Below are positions 17,703-25,172 of a stretch of 64,000 nt of DNA, one piece after another (position 1 is the stretch's first letter; each line of letters opens with the position of its first letter). A program made the translations under genes and the position numbers. The notes under the pieces were generated by a model. The model did no database searches. It was not told the origin of the DNA and saw nothing but the letters and a program-made list of their open reading frames with translations. This stretch comes from Fibrivirga algicola (GTDB taxonomy: Bacteria > Bacteroidota > Bacteroidia > Cytophagales > Spirosomataceae). The stretch covers positions 62,001-126,000 of the forward strand of contig NZ_WAEL01000009.1 of the NCBI RefSeq assembly GCF_011742925.1. The letters are read 5' to 3'.

Positions 17703-18044
17703 CTAATCTTCAAACTCCACTTTGCTGATTAGCAACTCTTCGCCCTGAACGACGTTTCGACTGGGTTTTCCACAGGAACACACAAACTTATATTGCTGCA
17801 CTTCGGTCGTTTTGTCGCAGACATCACAGTAAATCAAGATCGGTAGTACCTCTACATGCAGGCTCGTTTGCTGATACTTTGGTTCATCTTCCAGGACGGC
17901 CGCAAACGCATTCTGCATCAGGATTGGTTGCACGTTCGAGAGTAGTCCCGCTTTCAGATAAATACCCCGAATCCGATTTACATCGGTGGGAAACTCATCT
18001 TCCAGCGTTCGGAACATATTGCGGACCAGGGAGATCTCGTGCAT
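17703..18044 (-). CDS. hypA: Hydrogenase nickel-insertion protein HypA
   Basis: Nickel metallochaperone that partners HypB. Starts MHEISL, giving the conserved His2-Glu3 nickel-binding N-terminus. The zinc site uses C73 and C76 (YCDVCDK) and then C89 and C91 (FVCSCGKPS): the second pair is spaced CxC rather than the usual CxxC. 113 aa, normal length; stop TAG lies at the edge of repeat (c). Context (between hypB and the TPR-like gene, with repeat spacers on both sides) supports the call. Confidence 0.94.
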   Translation of the reverse strand: MHEISLVRNMFRTLEDEFPTDVNRIRGIYLKAGLLSNVQPILMQNAFAAVLEDEPKYQQTSLHVEVLPILIYCDVCDKTTEVQQYKFVCSCGKPSRNVVQGEELLISKVEFED

Positions 18045-18176
18045 GTTGGTGATTGGTTATTGAGTTATTAGTTATTGGGTTATTTGATTCTAAATTTCTT
18101 CATAAGCCATTCATAATTACAGCCACCGTTTCTATGATCGAATAACCAGTAACCCAATAACCACTAACCAATCACC
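18045..18176. repeat. Heptad repeat hairpin (d), hypA / TPR-like gene junction
   Basis: Outer arms GGTGATTGGTTA (18048-18059) and TAACCAATCACC (18165-18176) pair 12 of 12; inner arms GTTATTGGGTTA (18071-18082) and TAACCCAATAAC (18150-18161) pair 12 of 12. The right arm overlaps the 3' end of the TPR-like gene and encodes its last residues and stop. Confidence 0.85.
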
Positions 18177-19660
18177 AGTTCACCCAGTCGCTCCAGGTGT
18201 AGATCGGCATCCCGAATCAGGGCCTCATCGGCTACTAATACCCGGATCTCATTCGCCTTTTTTACCATGTCGTTGAAGAGTGCCCGCTGGTTTTCAGGGT
18301 CATCTTCGCCTACATACCAGCCTGCTTCGAGGTAGTTCAAAATGGTTAATGCGCGTTCGTAGGGATAGGCCTCAGCGGTACGAACCCGCAGGGCATCGCG
18401 GTAGTAGCCAATTGCTCTGGCATAATTATCTGACTTTCTGGCCAGCGGATACTTTGTCAGTGCGTTGGCATAGTGGTTGCAAACCGTGGCGTATTCGTAC
18501 GGAAAGTCCTCACGGGTGAAATACGCCAACGCCTGTAGAAATGAACTTGACGATACAGCCGCCCAAATGCTTTTCTTTTTGACTTCGTCTGGAATTTCGG
18601 CGAAAATAACTCCGAGGTGATGCTGGATTTCGGCAAAAATAGCCGGGGTACTTTGCTGCGTGAACACCTTGAGGGCTTGCTGGTAGGCCTCCATTGCAGG
18701 CCGGTAAAACTGCGGGTTGCCGTTCTGCGCCCAGGTATACAGCAATACACCTTTCCGGTACTGCGCGTTGGCCCGTAGTTCAGGTACGTCTTCGCTGTCA
18801 AAGATGGTTACCGCACGGCTGATGTAGCCCAGTGCTTCCGAAAAGCTGTTGGCGAAGTTGGCTACCTGCGCGGCATCGACCAGTAACAAACCTACCTGAA
18901 TGGTGCGCTGTTGGGTTTCATAATATTGCAGTACCTGCCAAAGCGCGGTTTTCGTTTTTTTCAGTAAATCGGCATCGTAGGGCACAACCAACTGCTGCAG
19001 CCAGACGGGATATTGAACAGCCAGCAACTCGTGTTTGGCTGTATCGCTTAGTTCGGGAACGTTAGCCCGTTCTACTACATAATTAGCCTCGGTCAGTTGC
19101 CCGGTGTCGAGCAGTAGGGTAGCGAACTGTTTGGCCGAGTAAGCCTGGTACTCGGCATCGGGTGCGTTGTCAACTGCGGATCGGTAGGCTTCCGCCACAT
19201 CGTCAGTTGCATCACTTTCGAGGTTACCATAGTGTAACGCTACCGCCCGGTTGTGCCAGCGTCGATAGGTTTCAAACGTACCTGCCCCGTTGACAGGCCG
19301 CACGGGTGCTACCAGCGAGACACCCGACTGCAATCGATTCGTGAGGTCGATGGTGTCGGCAAGCTGGCGGTCATGTCGCGCATAGGCATACGCTTTCTCC
19401 CAGTTTCCTAACCGCATGAAGACAGACGACAGCAGATTCTCAGTTGAAAAGGCCAGTGGATGAGGAAACAAAACAGGGGGTAATGTTTCACGCCAATCAA
19501 GAGGGGATTTGATGACTCCCGTAGTAACGAGTATCGCGTCCATGTCGGGCGTGGTATCGGTTAGCGGGCTAATCTGTATCAATTCGTCAAGCCGGAATTC
19601 GTTTTGGATAGCCTTGGTAACAGCAGGTACATCGTCGGTTTGTATGGTCAGGTAGTACAT
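18164..19660 (-). CDS. TPR-like hydrogenase-operon protein of unknown function
   Basis: 498-aa soluble protein with no signal peptide. From about residue 85 it is mostly helical and shows degenerate tetratricopeptide pairs (LGNWEKAYAYARHDRQLAD, MEAYQQALKVFTQQSTPA, AIGYYRDALRVRTAEAYPY), so I read it as a solenoid scaffold. The first 80 residues (MYYLTIQTDDVPAVTKAIQ) form a separate alpha/beta part. It lies between the 103-aa gene (9-nt gap) and hypA inside the hydrogenase operon, so a role in assembling, oligomerising or docking the hydrogenase is likely but unproven. I cannot assign a name. Confidence 0.82.
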   Translation of the reverse strand: MYYLTIQTDDVPAVTKAIQNEFRLDELIQISPLTDTTPDMDAILVTTGVIKSPLDWRETLPPVLFPHPLAFSTENLLSSVFMRLGNWEKAYAYARHDRQLADTIDLTNRLQSGVSLVAPVRPVNGAGTFETYRRWHNRAVALHYGNLESDATDDVAEAYRSAVDNAPDAEYQAYSAKQFATLLLDTGQLTEANYVVERANVPELSDTAKHELLAVQYPVWLQQLVVPYDADLLKKTKTALWQVLQYYETQQRTIQVGLLLVDAAQVANFANSFSEALGYISRAVTIFDSEDVPELRANAQYRKGVLLYTWAQNGNPQFYRPAMEAYQQALKVFTQQSTPAIFAEIQHHLGVIFAEIPDEVKKKSIWAAVSSSSFLQALAYFTREDFPYEYATVCNHYANALTKYPLARKSDNYARAIGYYRDALRVRTAEAYPYERALTILNYLEAGWYVGEDDPENQRALFNDMVKKANEIRVLVADEALIRDADLHLERLGELVIG

Positions 19661-19669
19661 AACGTGGGG

Positions 19670-19981
19670 TTAGAGCGTAATGCTCAGGATTCCGGTGGTT
19701 TTCAACTCGTAGGCTAAGTCACGGTCTGTATCGTCGAGGTCGTTGTCAATCAGCAGTTCGCGGATATTCACCGACTTATCGCCCAATAGATTTCGATCTT
19801 TCAGCAATAGCCAACTGGTTTTGTGTAGTTTCTCGAAAAACGCTTTTGATTTACCCGCCACCAGCAGCGTTTGCCGGTCGGAGTAATACACTACACTTAC
19901 CTGCACATCGTCGCCAAAAGCAACTTTGGCGATAGATGCCTCGATGAGCAGATAGCCATTCTTCAGGTGAGCGGCACTCAT
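19670..19981 (-). CDS. Uncharacterised 103-aa hydrogenase-operon protein
   Basis: Small soluble protein, beta-rich in the first half (GYLLIEASIAKVAFGDDVQ, VSVVYYSDRQTLLVAGKSK) and acidic in the second (NIRELLIDNDLDDTDRDLAY). No cysteine or metal motif. Its ATG overlaps the protease stop by 4 nt (ATGA), and the TPR-like gene follows after 9 nt, so the three genes look tightly co-translated. I do not recognise a family; its place right after the protease suggests a hydrogenase-specific accessory role. Confidence 0.8.
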   Translation of the reverse strand: MSAAHLKNGYLLIEASIAKVAFGDDVQVSVVYYSDRQTLLVAGKSKAFFEKLHKTSWLLLKDRNLLGDKSVNIRELLIDNDLDDTDRDLAYELKTTGILSITL

Positions 19982-20454
19982 ACGGTTTGCAAGAGCTCTT
20001 CGCGCAGTATGGCCACGACGCGATCACCGGCGGCTTTCACCACGTCTGACAGGTTCACGTCCAGTTTCGTATTATCGACCGCAATCAGGTACACCTGTAC
20101 ATCGTCGGGGTAATCCCTGAGCAAAATTTTGCGGGCATACGACAACGCCTGATCCCATTTCAAACTGTGCAGAAACACCATCGGGTCATCCTGAATAGCC
20201 GCTTCAACGTCGTTAGCTGGCAGTTTGTAAAGCGTACCTGGAGCTTCCCCTGTATTGATCACCGCATCGACAATCAGAATTCGCTCGTGACCGCGTAGTT
20301 GAAACAGCACCTCGAACGCCGACGTACCCATATCAAACAAATTAACTTCGGGCTGCTCACCAAGCGACTCCCGGAGTTGATCGATTACATAACAACCCAC
20401 GCCGTCGTCGCTGCGGACGGGATTGCCAAAACCCATAATGGCGGTCTTTTTCAT
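19978..20454 (-). CDS. Hydrogenase maturation protease (HupW/HyaD-type)
   Basis: Endopeptidase of the HybD/HyaD family that removes the C-terminal tail of the large subunit after nickel insertion. The family opening GFGNPVRSDDGVG is present (with Asp in the first metal-ligand position), then NLFDMGTSAFEVLF with the second Asp, ILIVDAVINTGEAPG, and FLHSLKWDQAL with the His ligand. The ATG at 20454 gives the usual MKKTAIMGFGNP start (158 aa). A GTG at 20493 that overlaps the hupL stop (GTGA) would add 13 residues and is a possible coupled start. Its target is the hupL product just upstream. Confidence 0.93.
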   Translation of the reverse strand: MKKTAIMGFGNPVRSDDGVGCYVIDQLRESLGEQPEVNLFDMGTSAFEVLFQLRGHERILIVDAVINTGEAPGTLYKLPANDVEAAIQDDPMVFLHSLKWDQALSYARKILLRDYPDDVQVYLIAVDNTKLDVNLSDVVKAAGDRVVAILREELLQTV

Positions 20455-20489
20455 GTGAAAGAGCGAAATTTGCTGCGTCACCCGCTCTT

Positions 20490-22085
20490 TCACAGTTTAA
20501 ACTTTGCCATTTCCTTGCCCGACTTTCCATCGTGAGCATGGACGGTGCAGACCAGGCAGGAGTCGAACGAACGGGCTACCATACCTACTTCGACGGGATC
20601 GTGCGGATCTTCGATTTCGGTACCTTCGAGGGCGGCTTCGATCGGGCCGGGGTTGCCCCGGTCGTCGTTCGGGCCAACGTTCCAGGTCGTGGGGGCCATC
20701 ACCTGGTAATTTTTGATGACGCCATTTTCAATTTCGATCCAGTGCGCCAATGCGCCACGGGCGGCTTCGGTGGCCCCAAATCCTTTACCGTCGCGCTCTT
20801 CGGGTTTAATGTAGAATTCGCTGTTAAGGTCTACCTGACGGAGCCACTCATCAATTTGGGTATAGAGTCGAGCGGCTTCGTGCACACGGGCCAACGTCCG
20901 GGTAAATACATTTGTCCCCAGCTTTTCGATCACATCGCCAAACAGCGGATCGAAGACCTGGTGTGGTAATAGGTTGTCCGGGTTAGCATTCATAAGTACG
21001 CGCGCCAGCGGACCGGCCTCGGCGGCCATGTCCATGTAGCGGGGCGCTTTTGCCCAGCTGTATTTTTTATTGAAGTCGGAATCGGCCAGCGTGTTCGACT
21101 GTAAGGGTGTCGGCATCGGTTCATCCCAGGGGTGAGCCGCCGGAACGTCTTCATACCAGGCATGGCCTACGTGCTCTTTGATGCTCAGGTGGTCGAAAAC
21201 ATGGTATTTTTTACCATCGTAGAAGCCACTCCGGCTAATCAAGGCTGCATTACGGCCCTCTACGGTCGGTTTCTGATAATGATCTTTGTGCAGGTACGTT
21301 CCATACGTAACAAACTTGCCAACGCCCTGCCCGAATTTGTGCAGACCGAATTCCAGGCTGGCACGTATGAACAGGCCCAAATCAGAGTTTCGCTGCGAAT
21401 CGTTTTCCTCCACCCAGGCCATCAGATCGTCCCAGGTTTTGATCTGCATATACCGCTCAATCGAGCAGCCCAACCAGAGTGATTCGAGCCAGTCTTTGCG
21501 GAACTGGTTCATGATGGCATGCGCGCGGGTGATGTCTTTCAGCGTTGGCGCGCACATAACGCCCCCCGGCACCATGTAGCTCGAATGCGGCCACTGACCA
21601 CCAAAGAGCGCATACACCTCAACCGGCCGACCACTAGCCGAAACACCCTGTTGAAACGACGTACCTACGTAGGCTGCAAACCGTTTCACAACTTCATCGT
21701 ACAGAGGCTTATTGGCGAATTTTTTGTTCGCCATATCGGTAGCGAAAATAGCATAAAACCAGCGCGGGATACTCTGAATGGTTTCGGTAGCCTGCCCGAT
21801 GGCCCGTAGCAGCAAGGCATTAGGTGGCAGGGTTGTTTTCCAGGCCGTATCCAGTGCCGATGAGGCACAGTAGAGGTGAGATCCCCCGCAAATACCACAA
21901 ATACGGGGCGTCACGATCAGACCCGCCTGCGGATCTTTGCCCTGCATAATTTTTTCGAAGCCCCGGAACATGGCCGCCTGCGTATGCGCCCGCGTCACGA
22001 CACCGTCCTCCATATAAACCTTCACGTCGAGGTCGCCCTCAACCCGCCCAACCGGCGATATATTTAATTCTTTCTGCGTTGCCAT
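20490..22085 (-). CDS. hupL: [NiFe]-hydrogenase large subunit, group 2a type (HupL)
   Basis: Catalytic subunit of an uptake hydrogenase (H2 to protons and electrons). N-terminal nickel ligands C63 and C66 in RICGICGGSHLYCASSALD; C-terminal ligands C510 and C513 in RSFDSCLVCTVHAHDG. The tail after H516 (15 residues) is the expected substrate of the maturation protease. Long stretches such as ALFGGQWPHSSYMVPGGVM, APTLKDITRA and MAPTTWNVGPNDDRGNPGP agree with my memory of cyanobacterial HupL, which places it in group 2a with mycobacterial Huc rather than group 1. 531 aa, no Tat signal. The group assignment rests on recalled sequence, not a computed tree. Confidence 0.95.
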   Translation of the reverse strand: MATQKELNISPVGRVEGDLDVKVYMEDGVVTRAHTQAAMFRGFEKIMQGKDPQAGLIVTPRICGICGGSHLYCASSALDTAWKTTLPPNALLLRAIGQATETIQSIPRWFYAIFATDMANKKFANKPLYDEVVKRFAAYVGTSFQQGVSASGRPVEVYALFGGQWPHSSYMVPGGVMCAPTLKDITRAHAIMNQFRKDWLESLWLGCSIERYMQIKTWDDLMAWVEENDSQRNSDLGLFIRASLEFGLHKFGQGVGKFVTYGTYLHKDHYQKPTVEGRNAALISRSGFYDGKKYHVFDHLSIKEHVGHAWYEDVPAAHPWDEPMPTPLQSNTLADSDFNKKYSWAKAPRYMDMAAEAGPLARVLMNANPDNLLPHQVFDPLFGDVIEKLGTNVFTRTLARVHEAARLYTQIDEWLRQVDLNSEFYIKPEERDGKGFGATEAARGALAHWIEIENGVIKNYQVMAPTTWNVGPNDDRGNPGPIEAALEGTEIEDPHDPVEVGMVARSFDSCLVCTVHAHDGKSGKEMAKFKL

Positions 22086-22226
22086 GTCTGGTTATTAGTT
22101 ATTGGTTATTGGTTATTAGGTTACTGGTTATTCGTTAGTGGGTCAGTTGTTCTTGTATTACGCTTTGCGCAAGTACTCAACGACTAATAACCAATGATGA
22201 ATAAATAGTAACTCATTAACTAATAA
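22086..22226. repeat. Heptad repeat hairpin (e), hupL / hupS junction
   Basis: Left arm (about 22089-22135) is a run of GGTTATT/AGTTATT units of 7 nt; ATTGGTTATTAG (22108-22119) pairs with CTAATAACCAAT (22184-22195), 12 of 12. The right arm continues as degenerate units up to the hupS stop. It separates the two catalytic-subunit genes by 141 nt, unusually far for subunits made one to one. Confidence 0.82.
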
Positions 22227-23207
22227 CTACTTAGAGGAAGAAAACTGTGGTTGATCGACACCAACGAGACGTTCACTGCCAGAAACGACTTTCTCGAATC
22301 CCGCGCGGAGGTAGTAGCCTAGTTTCGACGTACCTGCTGGGGCTTCTTTAGGCAGGAAACCTAAATAGTGCATCGTTTTGAATACGCTGCCCTTCTCCAA
22401 GTCATGGTGCGGAAAACCCGGTTCCGTACAGCCCAGACAGGGGTGGTTGGCGCGAGTCTTACTCGAATGCCGGTTCCAAAGAATTCGGTTGCAACTGGCG
22501 CGGGTCATAGGTCCGCGGCAACCAACCTCGTAAAACAAACAACCACCCCGTTTACCAAAGCCACCGTCGACTTTCTGCGCGAAGCTGATTACGTTGGTAC
22601 AACCCGTTTGCACGAAGTCGGTGAAGAACGTTTTGGGGCGGTGGTATTCATCCAGCAACACATCGCCAATACGACCTGTGGCAATGGCAACCAGAATTTG
22701 CGTGATCCAGTCGGGGTGAGCCGGGCAACCGGGGATGTTGATAACTGGCAAGCCGCCTTTCGATACGTAATCGGAGCCAAGGAAACCACCTTTTGCCTTT
22801 TTCAAGAACTGCATACCCGTTGATTCACTTGGGTTGGGTGCTACGGCGGGAATACCACCCCAGGTTGCACAATCGCCAATGGCCACTACGTAGCCCACTA
22901 CTTTCGACAAGTCCCGAACCCAATCCTGCATGGGGCGATCGGCAAAGTAATTCATGGTACCACTACCGTGTGGCCCCTGAATAATACTGCCCTCGTACAC
23001 AAGTATGTCGCATTGGGTATGGCCGTTGACAATGTCGTTGAGCAGGTCGGTTACCTGCTCGCCAATTTCAAGACCAATAGAAGGGTGCCAGAGGATATTG
23101 ACACCGAAATCAGTCACTAACTCGACGACTGTAGGCTCCTCTGCATTGAGAAACGACATCGTGTTGCCACTGCATGCTCCTCCCTGAAGCCATAATACGT
23201 TAGCCAT
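22227..23207 (-). CDS. hupS: [NiFe]-hydrogenase small subunit, group 2a type (HupS)
   Basis: Iron-sulfur electron-transfer subunit. Start is the ATG at 23207 (MANVLWLQGG), giving 326 aa; a longer frame to 23303 covers the promoter and is rejected. LWLQGGACSGNTMSFLNAE is close to recalled cyanobacterial HupS. C12 is the first proximal-cluster ligand, but the expected second Cys is N15, as in group 2a enzymes. Other cluster ligands: GDCATWGGIPA, NIPGCPAHPDW, TGCTNVISFA, and the distal CLFYEVGCRGPM...CNRILWN...HPCLGCTEPGFP. No Tat signal and no C-terminal membrane anchor, so it is cytoplasmic or peripherally bound. First gene of the operon. Confidence 0.95.
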   Translation of the reverse strand: MANVLWLQGGACSGNTMSFLNAEEPTVVELVTDFGVNILWHPSIGLEIGEQVTDLLNDIVNGHTQCDILVYEGSIIQGPHGSGTMNYFADRPMQDWVRDLSKVVGYVVAIGDCATWGGIPAVAPNPSESTGMQFLKKAKGGFLGSDYVSKGGLPVINIPGCPAHPDWITQILVAIATGRIGDVLLDEYHRPKTFFTDFVQTGCTNVISFAQKVDGGFGKRGGCLFYEVGCRGPMTRASCNRILWNRHSSKTRANHPCLGCTEPGFPHHDLEKGSVFKTMHYLGFLPKEAPAGTSKLGYYLRAGFEKVVSGSERLVGVDQPQFSSSK

Positions 23208-23253
23208 GCGATACGGGGGTGTGAAGGTTCGGAATATTGAATTATATAGAGCA

Positions 23254-23261
23254 CAAATGTA
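23254..23261 (-). promoter_or_regulatory. Candidate -7 box of the hydrogenase operon promoter
   Basis: TACATTTG on the minus strand matches the Bacteroidota -7 consensus TAnnTTTG and lies 47 nt upstream of the hupS ATG, in an AT-rich stretch unlike the flanking coding DNA. It is the only full match I see between the TetR gene and hupS. Confidence 0.55.
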
Positions 23262-23273
23262 ATTATAATTTGG

Positions 23274-23295
23274 AATTAGAAAATTTTTTCTAATT
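23274..23295. promoter_or_regulatory. Perfect 22-bp palindrome, candidate operator of the hydrogenase operon
   Basis: Arms AATTAGAAAA and TTTTCTAATT with two central T. Its centre (23284-23285) falls about 27 nt upstream of the -7 box, on the -33 position, where a bound repressor would block the promoter. No TTTG -33 element is visible, so activator dependence is also possible. The regulator is unknown; the adjacent TetR protein is one candidate. Confidence 0.5.
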
Positions 23296-23418
23296 ATTTT
23301 CAATAGGTCTCACAAGGTTGAGTTCGTTAACGGCGGAATCAATGATCCAGCACAGTCGAACGACTGATTTTAAACAGGAAAAAACAGAGTGTTGAAAACA
23401 GAAGAGTCTCCTGAAGTG

Positions 23419-24039
23419 CTAAGCCAGCATGGGCAGCACCATAAGGTCGAACTCGGAGATACCTTCTTCTGTAAAATGTGGACGCAATTGTTCCCAAACA
23501 GCCTGCTTGTAGCTTCGTTCGGTAACTGTCTGTCCACGCATGCTCGCGAAGGCGGGCATGAAGACGAGCGTCATCCATAGTGATTGCGCTAGCTGATCAT
23601 ATTCCCCAGGGCTTCTTTCGGGATAGAACATGGTCCGCTGAACGTGAAAATCGAGCCAACTACGAAGTTGGATCATCATCTTGTTCACTGCACGCTGCCA
23701 CTTTACCTGTTGCTCGGTTCGCTCAGGGTTAACTTTGAAGAATTTAGCCAGATAAAACTGGTAGTTCTTGAAGAATTGATAATATAAGCCAATCTGCTGG
23801 TCGAAAGCTGACAGCTCAGGTGCCTGAAGGTATTGGCGGAAAATATGAGCAAATTCATCAAGCACCTGCTCATCGACCAGATCGACGATAGCATCTTTCG
23901 TCTTGAAATGATAGGCTAAATTTCCTACGCTTATACCAATCTCCTCGGCTATCTGCTGAAGGCGCACTGCATCAACGCCGTACTCATTAAAGAGTCGGAT
24001 AGAAGCGTTTAAAATGCGTTCCTTAGTCGAGACAGGCAT
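23419..24039 (-). CDS. TetR/AcrR-family transcriptional regulator
   Basis: One-component regulator. Residues about 1-50 hold the TetR helix-turn-helix (TKERILNASIRLFNEYGVD, VRLQQIAEEIGISVGNLAYHF); the rest is an all-helical ligand domain of unknown specificity. I set the start at the ATG 24039 (MPVSTKE), two codons inside the longest frame. It follows the 24046-24405 gene after 6 nt and stops about 210 nt before hupS, in the same direction, so it could control the hydrogenase promoter, its own unit, or both. 206 aa, normal length. Confidence 0.88.
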   Translation of the reverse strand: MPVSTKERILNASIRLFNEYGVDAVRLQQIAEEIGISVGNLAYHFKTKDAIVDLVDEQVLDEFAHIFRQYLQAPELSAFDQQIGLYYQFFKNYQFYLAKFFKVNPERTEQQVKWQRAVNKMMIQLRSWLDFHVQRTMFYPERSPGEYDQLAQSLWMTLVFMPAFASMRGQTVTERSYKQAVWEQLRPHFTEEGISEFDLMVLPMLA

Positions 24040-24045
24040 GTACAA

Positions 24046-24405
24046 TTAATTAAAGCAGACGTTCAGTTGATTGGCCGAAACCGTAAGCGTACCCCGTTGG
24101 TCTTTTGCCGCCAGGCGGCGCATATAATGGGCTTGCTGTGCGGCTCGATTCGGACAGGAATGGGACGTAATCCGGCGTTTTATAAACTTGAGAGGATTTA
24201 CTGTATAGGCAAAAATAAGTTCTACTTCCCACTCACCCCGATATAGCCGCAGATTTTCAATCACAGCCGTATCTGACAGCCATAAATCGTCATAATACAG
24301 TCGAAAGTCAGTTAGATTACCTTTCCGCTCCGTGAAGTGCAGGCTATTCAGGCCAGCCAGCATATTGGCATAAGCCCCTTTATCCATGGTAAAGAGCGAA
24401 TTCAT
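24046..24405 (-). CDS. Uncharacterised protein in operon with TetR gene
   Basis: 119-aa soluble protein without signal peptide. Sequence features are beta-forming stretches (LTDFRLYYDDLWLSDTAV, ENLRLYRGEWEVELIFAY) and a basic C-terminus. The ATG at 24405 (MNSLFTMDKG) is preferred; a GTG at 24426 is possible but touches the palindrome upstream. It is followed after 6 nt by the TetR gene. No family recognised; it could be a ligand-binding or enzyme partner controlled by the TetR protein. Confidence 0.55.
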   Translation of the reverse strand: MNSLFTMDKGAYANMLAGLNSLHFTERKGNLTDFRLYYDDLWLSDTAVIENLRLYRGEWEVELIFAYTVNPLKFIKRRITSHSCPNRAAQQAHYMRRLAAKDQRGTLTVSANQLNVCFN

Positions 24406-24426
24406 ATCGTATGGTTTCTCGTTCAC

Positions 24427-24443
24427 TACATTGAACGAATGTA
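24427..24443. promoter_or_regulatory. Candidate TetR operator
   Basis: Inverted repeat TACATT-GAACG-AATGTA just upstream of the two-gene TetR unit. Size and symmetry fit TetR-family operators, and autoregulation is usual in the family. The hydrogenase palindrome has a different sequence, so one protein may not bind both. Confidence 0.45.
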
Positions 24444-24776
24444 TTATGGTTAGGCCTTAAAAGTCTTCATAACAAAAAAAACTATCGTTGTGTTGGCAAC
24501 AGGCTTCATTGCTCAAACACACAATTGGTACTCAGTAAGACCGCAACCAGGATCTGTATAGAAATGACCTACATCGCCTTGTAGTTTGTAGATCATCGTA
24601 AGGTTCAGCTCCTTGCCGCTAAACTTAGGGATGACAAGCCGCCCAGAAGCCCGGTTAGCTTGCCTTTGCCCCAGCCCAACTACTAAGCGAGGATTGGCCT
24701 CGTTTGAGGTGTTGATGCAGCTCTGCCTTCCAACGCCTGCCCGCCGGCAGAGGTCCTTACGCCAAAACACTATAGC
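24444..24776. other. Intergenic stretch between the TetR unit and the parvulin gene
   Basis: About 330 bases separating divergent genes. A minus-strand frame (24513-24770) ends in fairly protein-like sequence (LVIPKFSGKELNLTMIYKLQ) and might be a gene fragment, but I cannot assign it. A short T-rich run lies near 24474. Confidence 0.35.
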
Positions 24777-25172
24777 ATGAAGTACGCCCTACTCATTACC
24801 TGCCTGCTGGGTCTGACCGCTGAGGCCAGCGCCCAGCGCCAGAGCCGACAGACCAACAACAACCTTGGCTACAATGATTCGACGGCCAAAGCGACGATTT
24901 ATGCCCTCTATGATTCGCTGCAGCAGGGCAAACCGTTCGCAGCGCTGGCGCTTAAGTACTCCCAGGACCCGGGCTCCTACCAAGTGGGTGGCCAGCTACC
25001 ACCCAGTACAATGGAGGACTACGTAGATGAATACAAAGAAGCGGTCCTGCGCCTTGTCCCTGGTGAGCTATCCCGGCCCTTTAAAAGTACGTTCGGCTAT
25101 CACCTGGTGCAGTTGGTATCCAGGAAAGACAATGTGTTTGTGAGCCGACACATTCTGTTGCGCACGGATTAG
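24777..25172 (+). CDS. Secreted parvulin-type peptidyl-prolyl isomerase
   Basis: Small exported PpiC/rotamase-domain protein. Signal peptide at residues 1-19 (YALLITCLLGLTAEASA, then QR). The parvulin pattern follows: IYALYDSLQQGKPFAALA, LKYSQDPGSYQVGGQLP, AVLRLVPGELSRPFKS, TFGYHLVQLVSRKD. At 131 aa it is a single rotamase domain without the chaperone arms of SurA. The isomerase would act on proline bonds in periplasmic proteins. It stands alone; the substrate is unknown. Confidence 0.85.
   Translation: MKYALLITCLLGLTAEASAQRQSRQTNNNLGYNDSTAKATIYALYDSLQQGKPFAALALKYSQDPGSYQVGGQLPPSTMEDYVDEYKEAVLRLVPGELSRPFKSTFGYHLVQLVSRKDNVFVSRHILLRTD

Noticed and set aside
12592-22226. CRISPR-like interpretation of the heptad repeats
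   Set aside because: Units are 7 nt without unique spacers, arms are inverted, and no cas gene is present.
20490-23207. Group 1h or 1l hydrogenase assignment
   Set aside because: Those were considered because they occur in aerobic soil bacteria, but the HupS opening and HupL C-terminus agree with cyanobacterial HupSL (group 2a) as I recall them.
24513-24770. Minus-strand frame of 85 codons with partly protein-like end
   Set aside because: No start context, no family and no operon partner; possibly a gene fragment but not supported enough to call.
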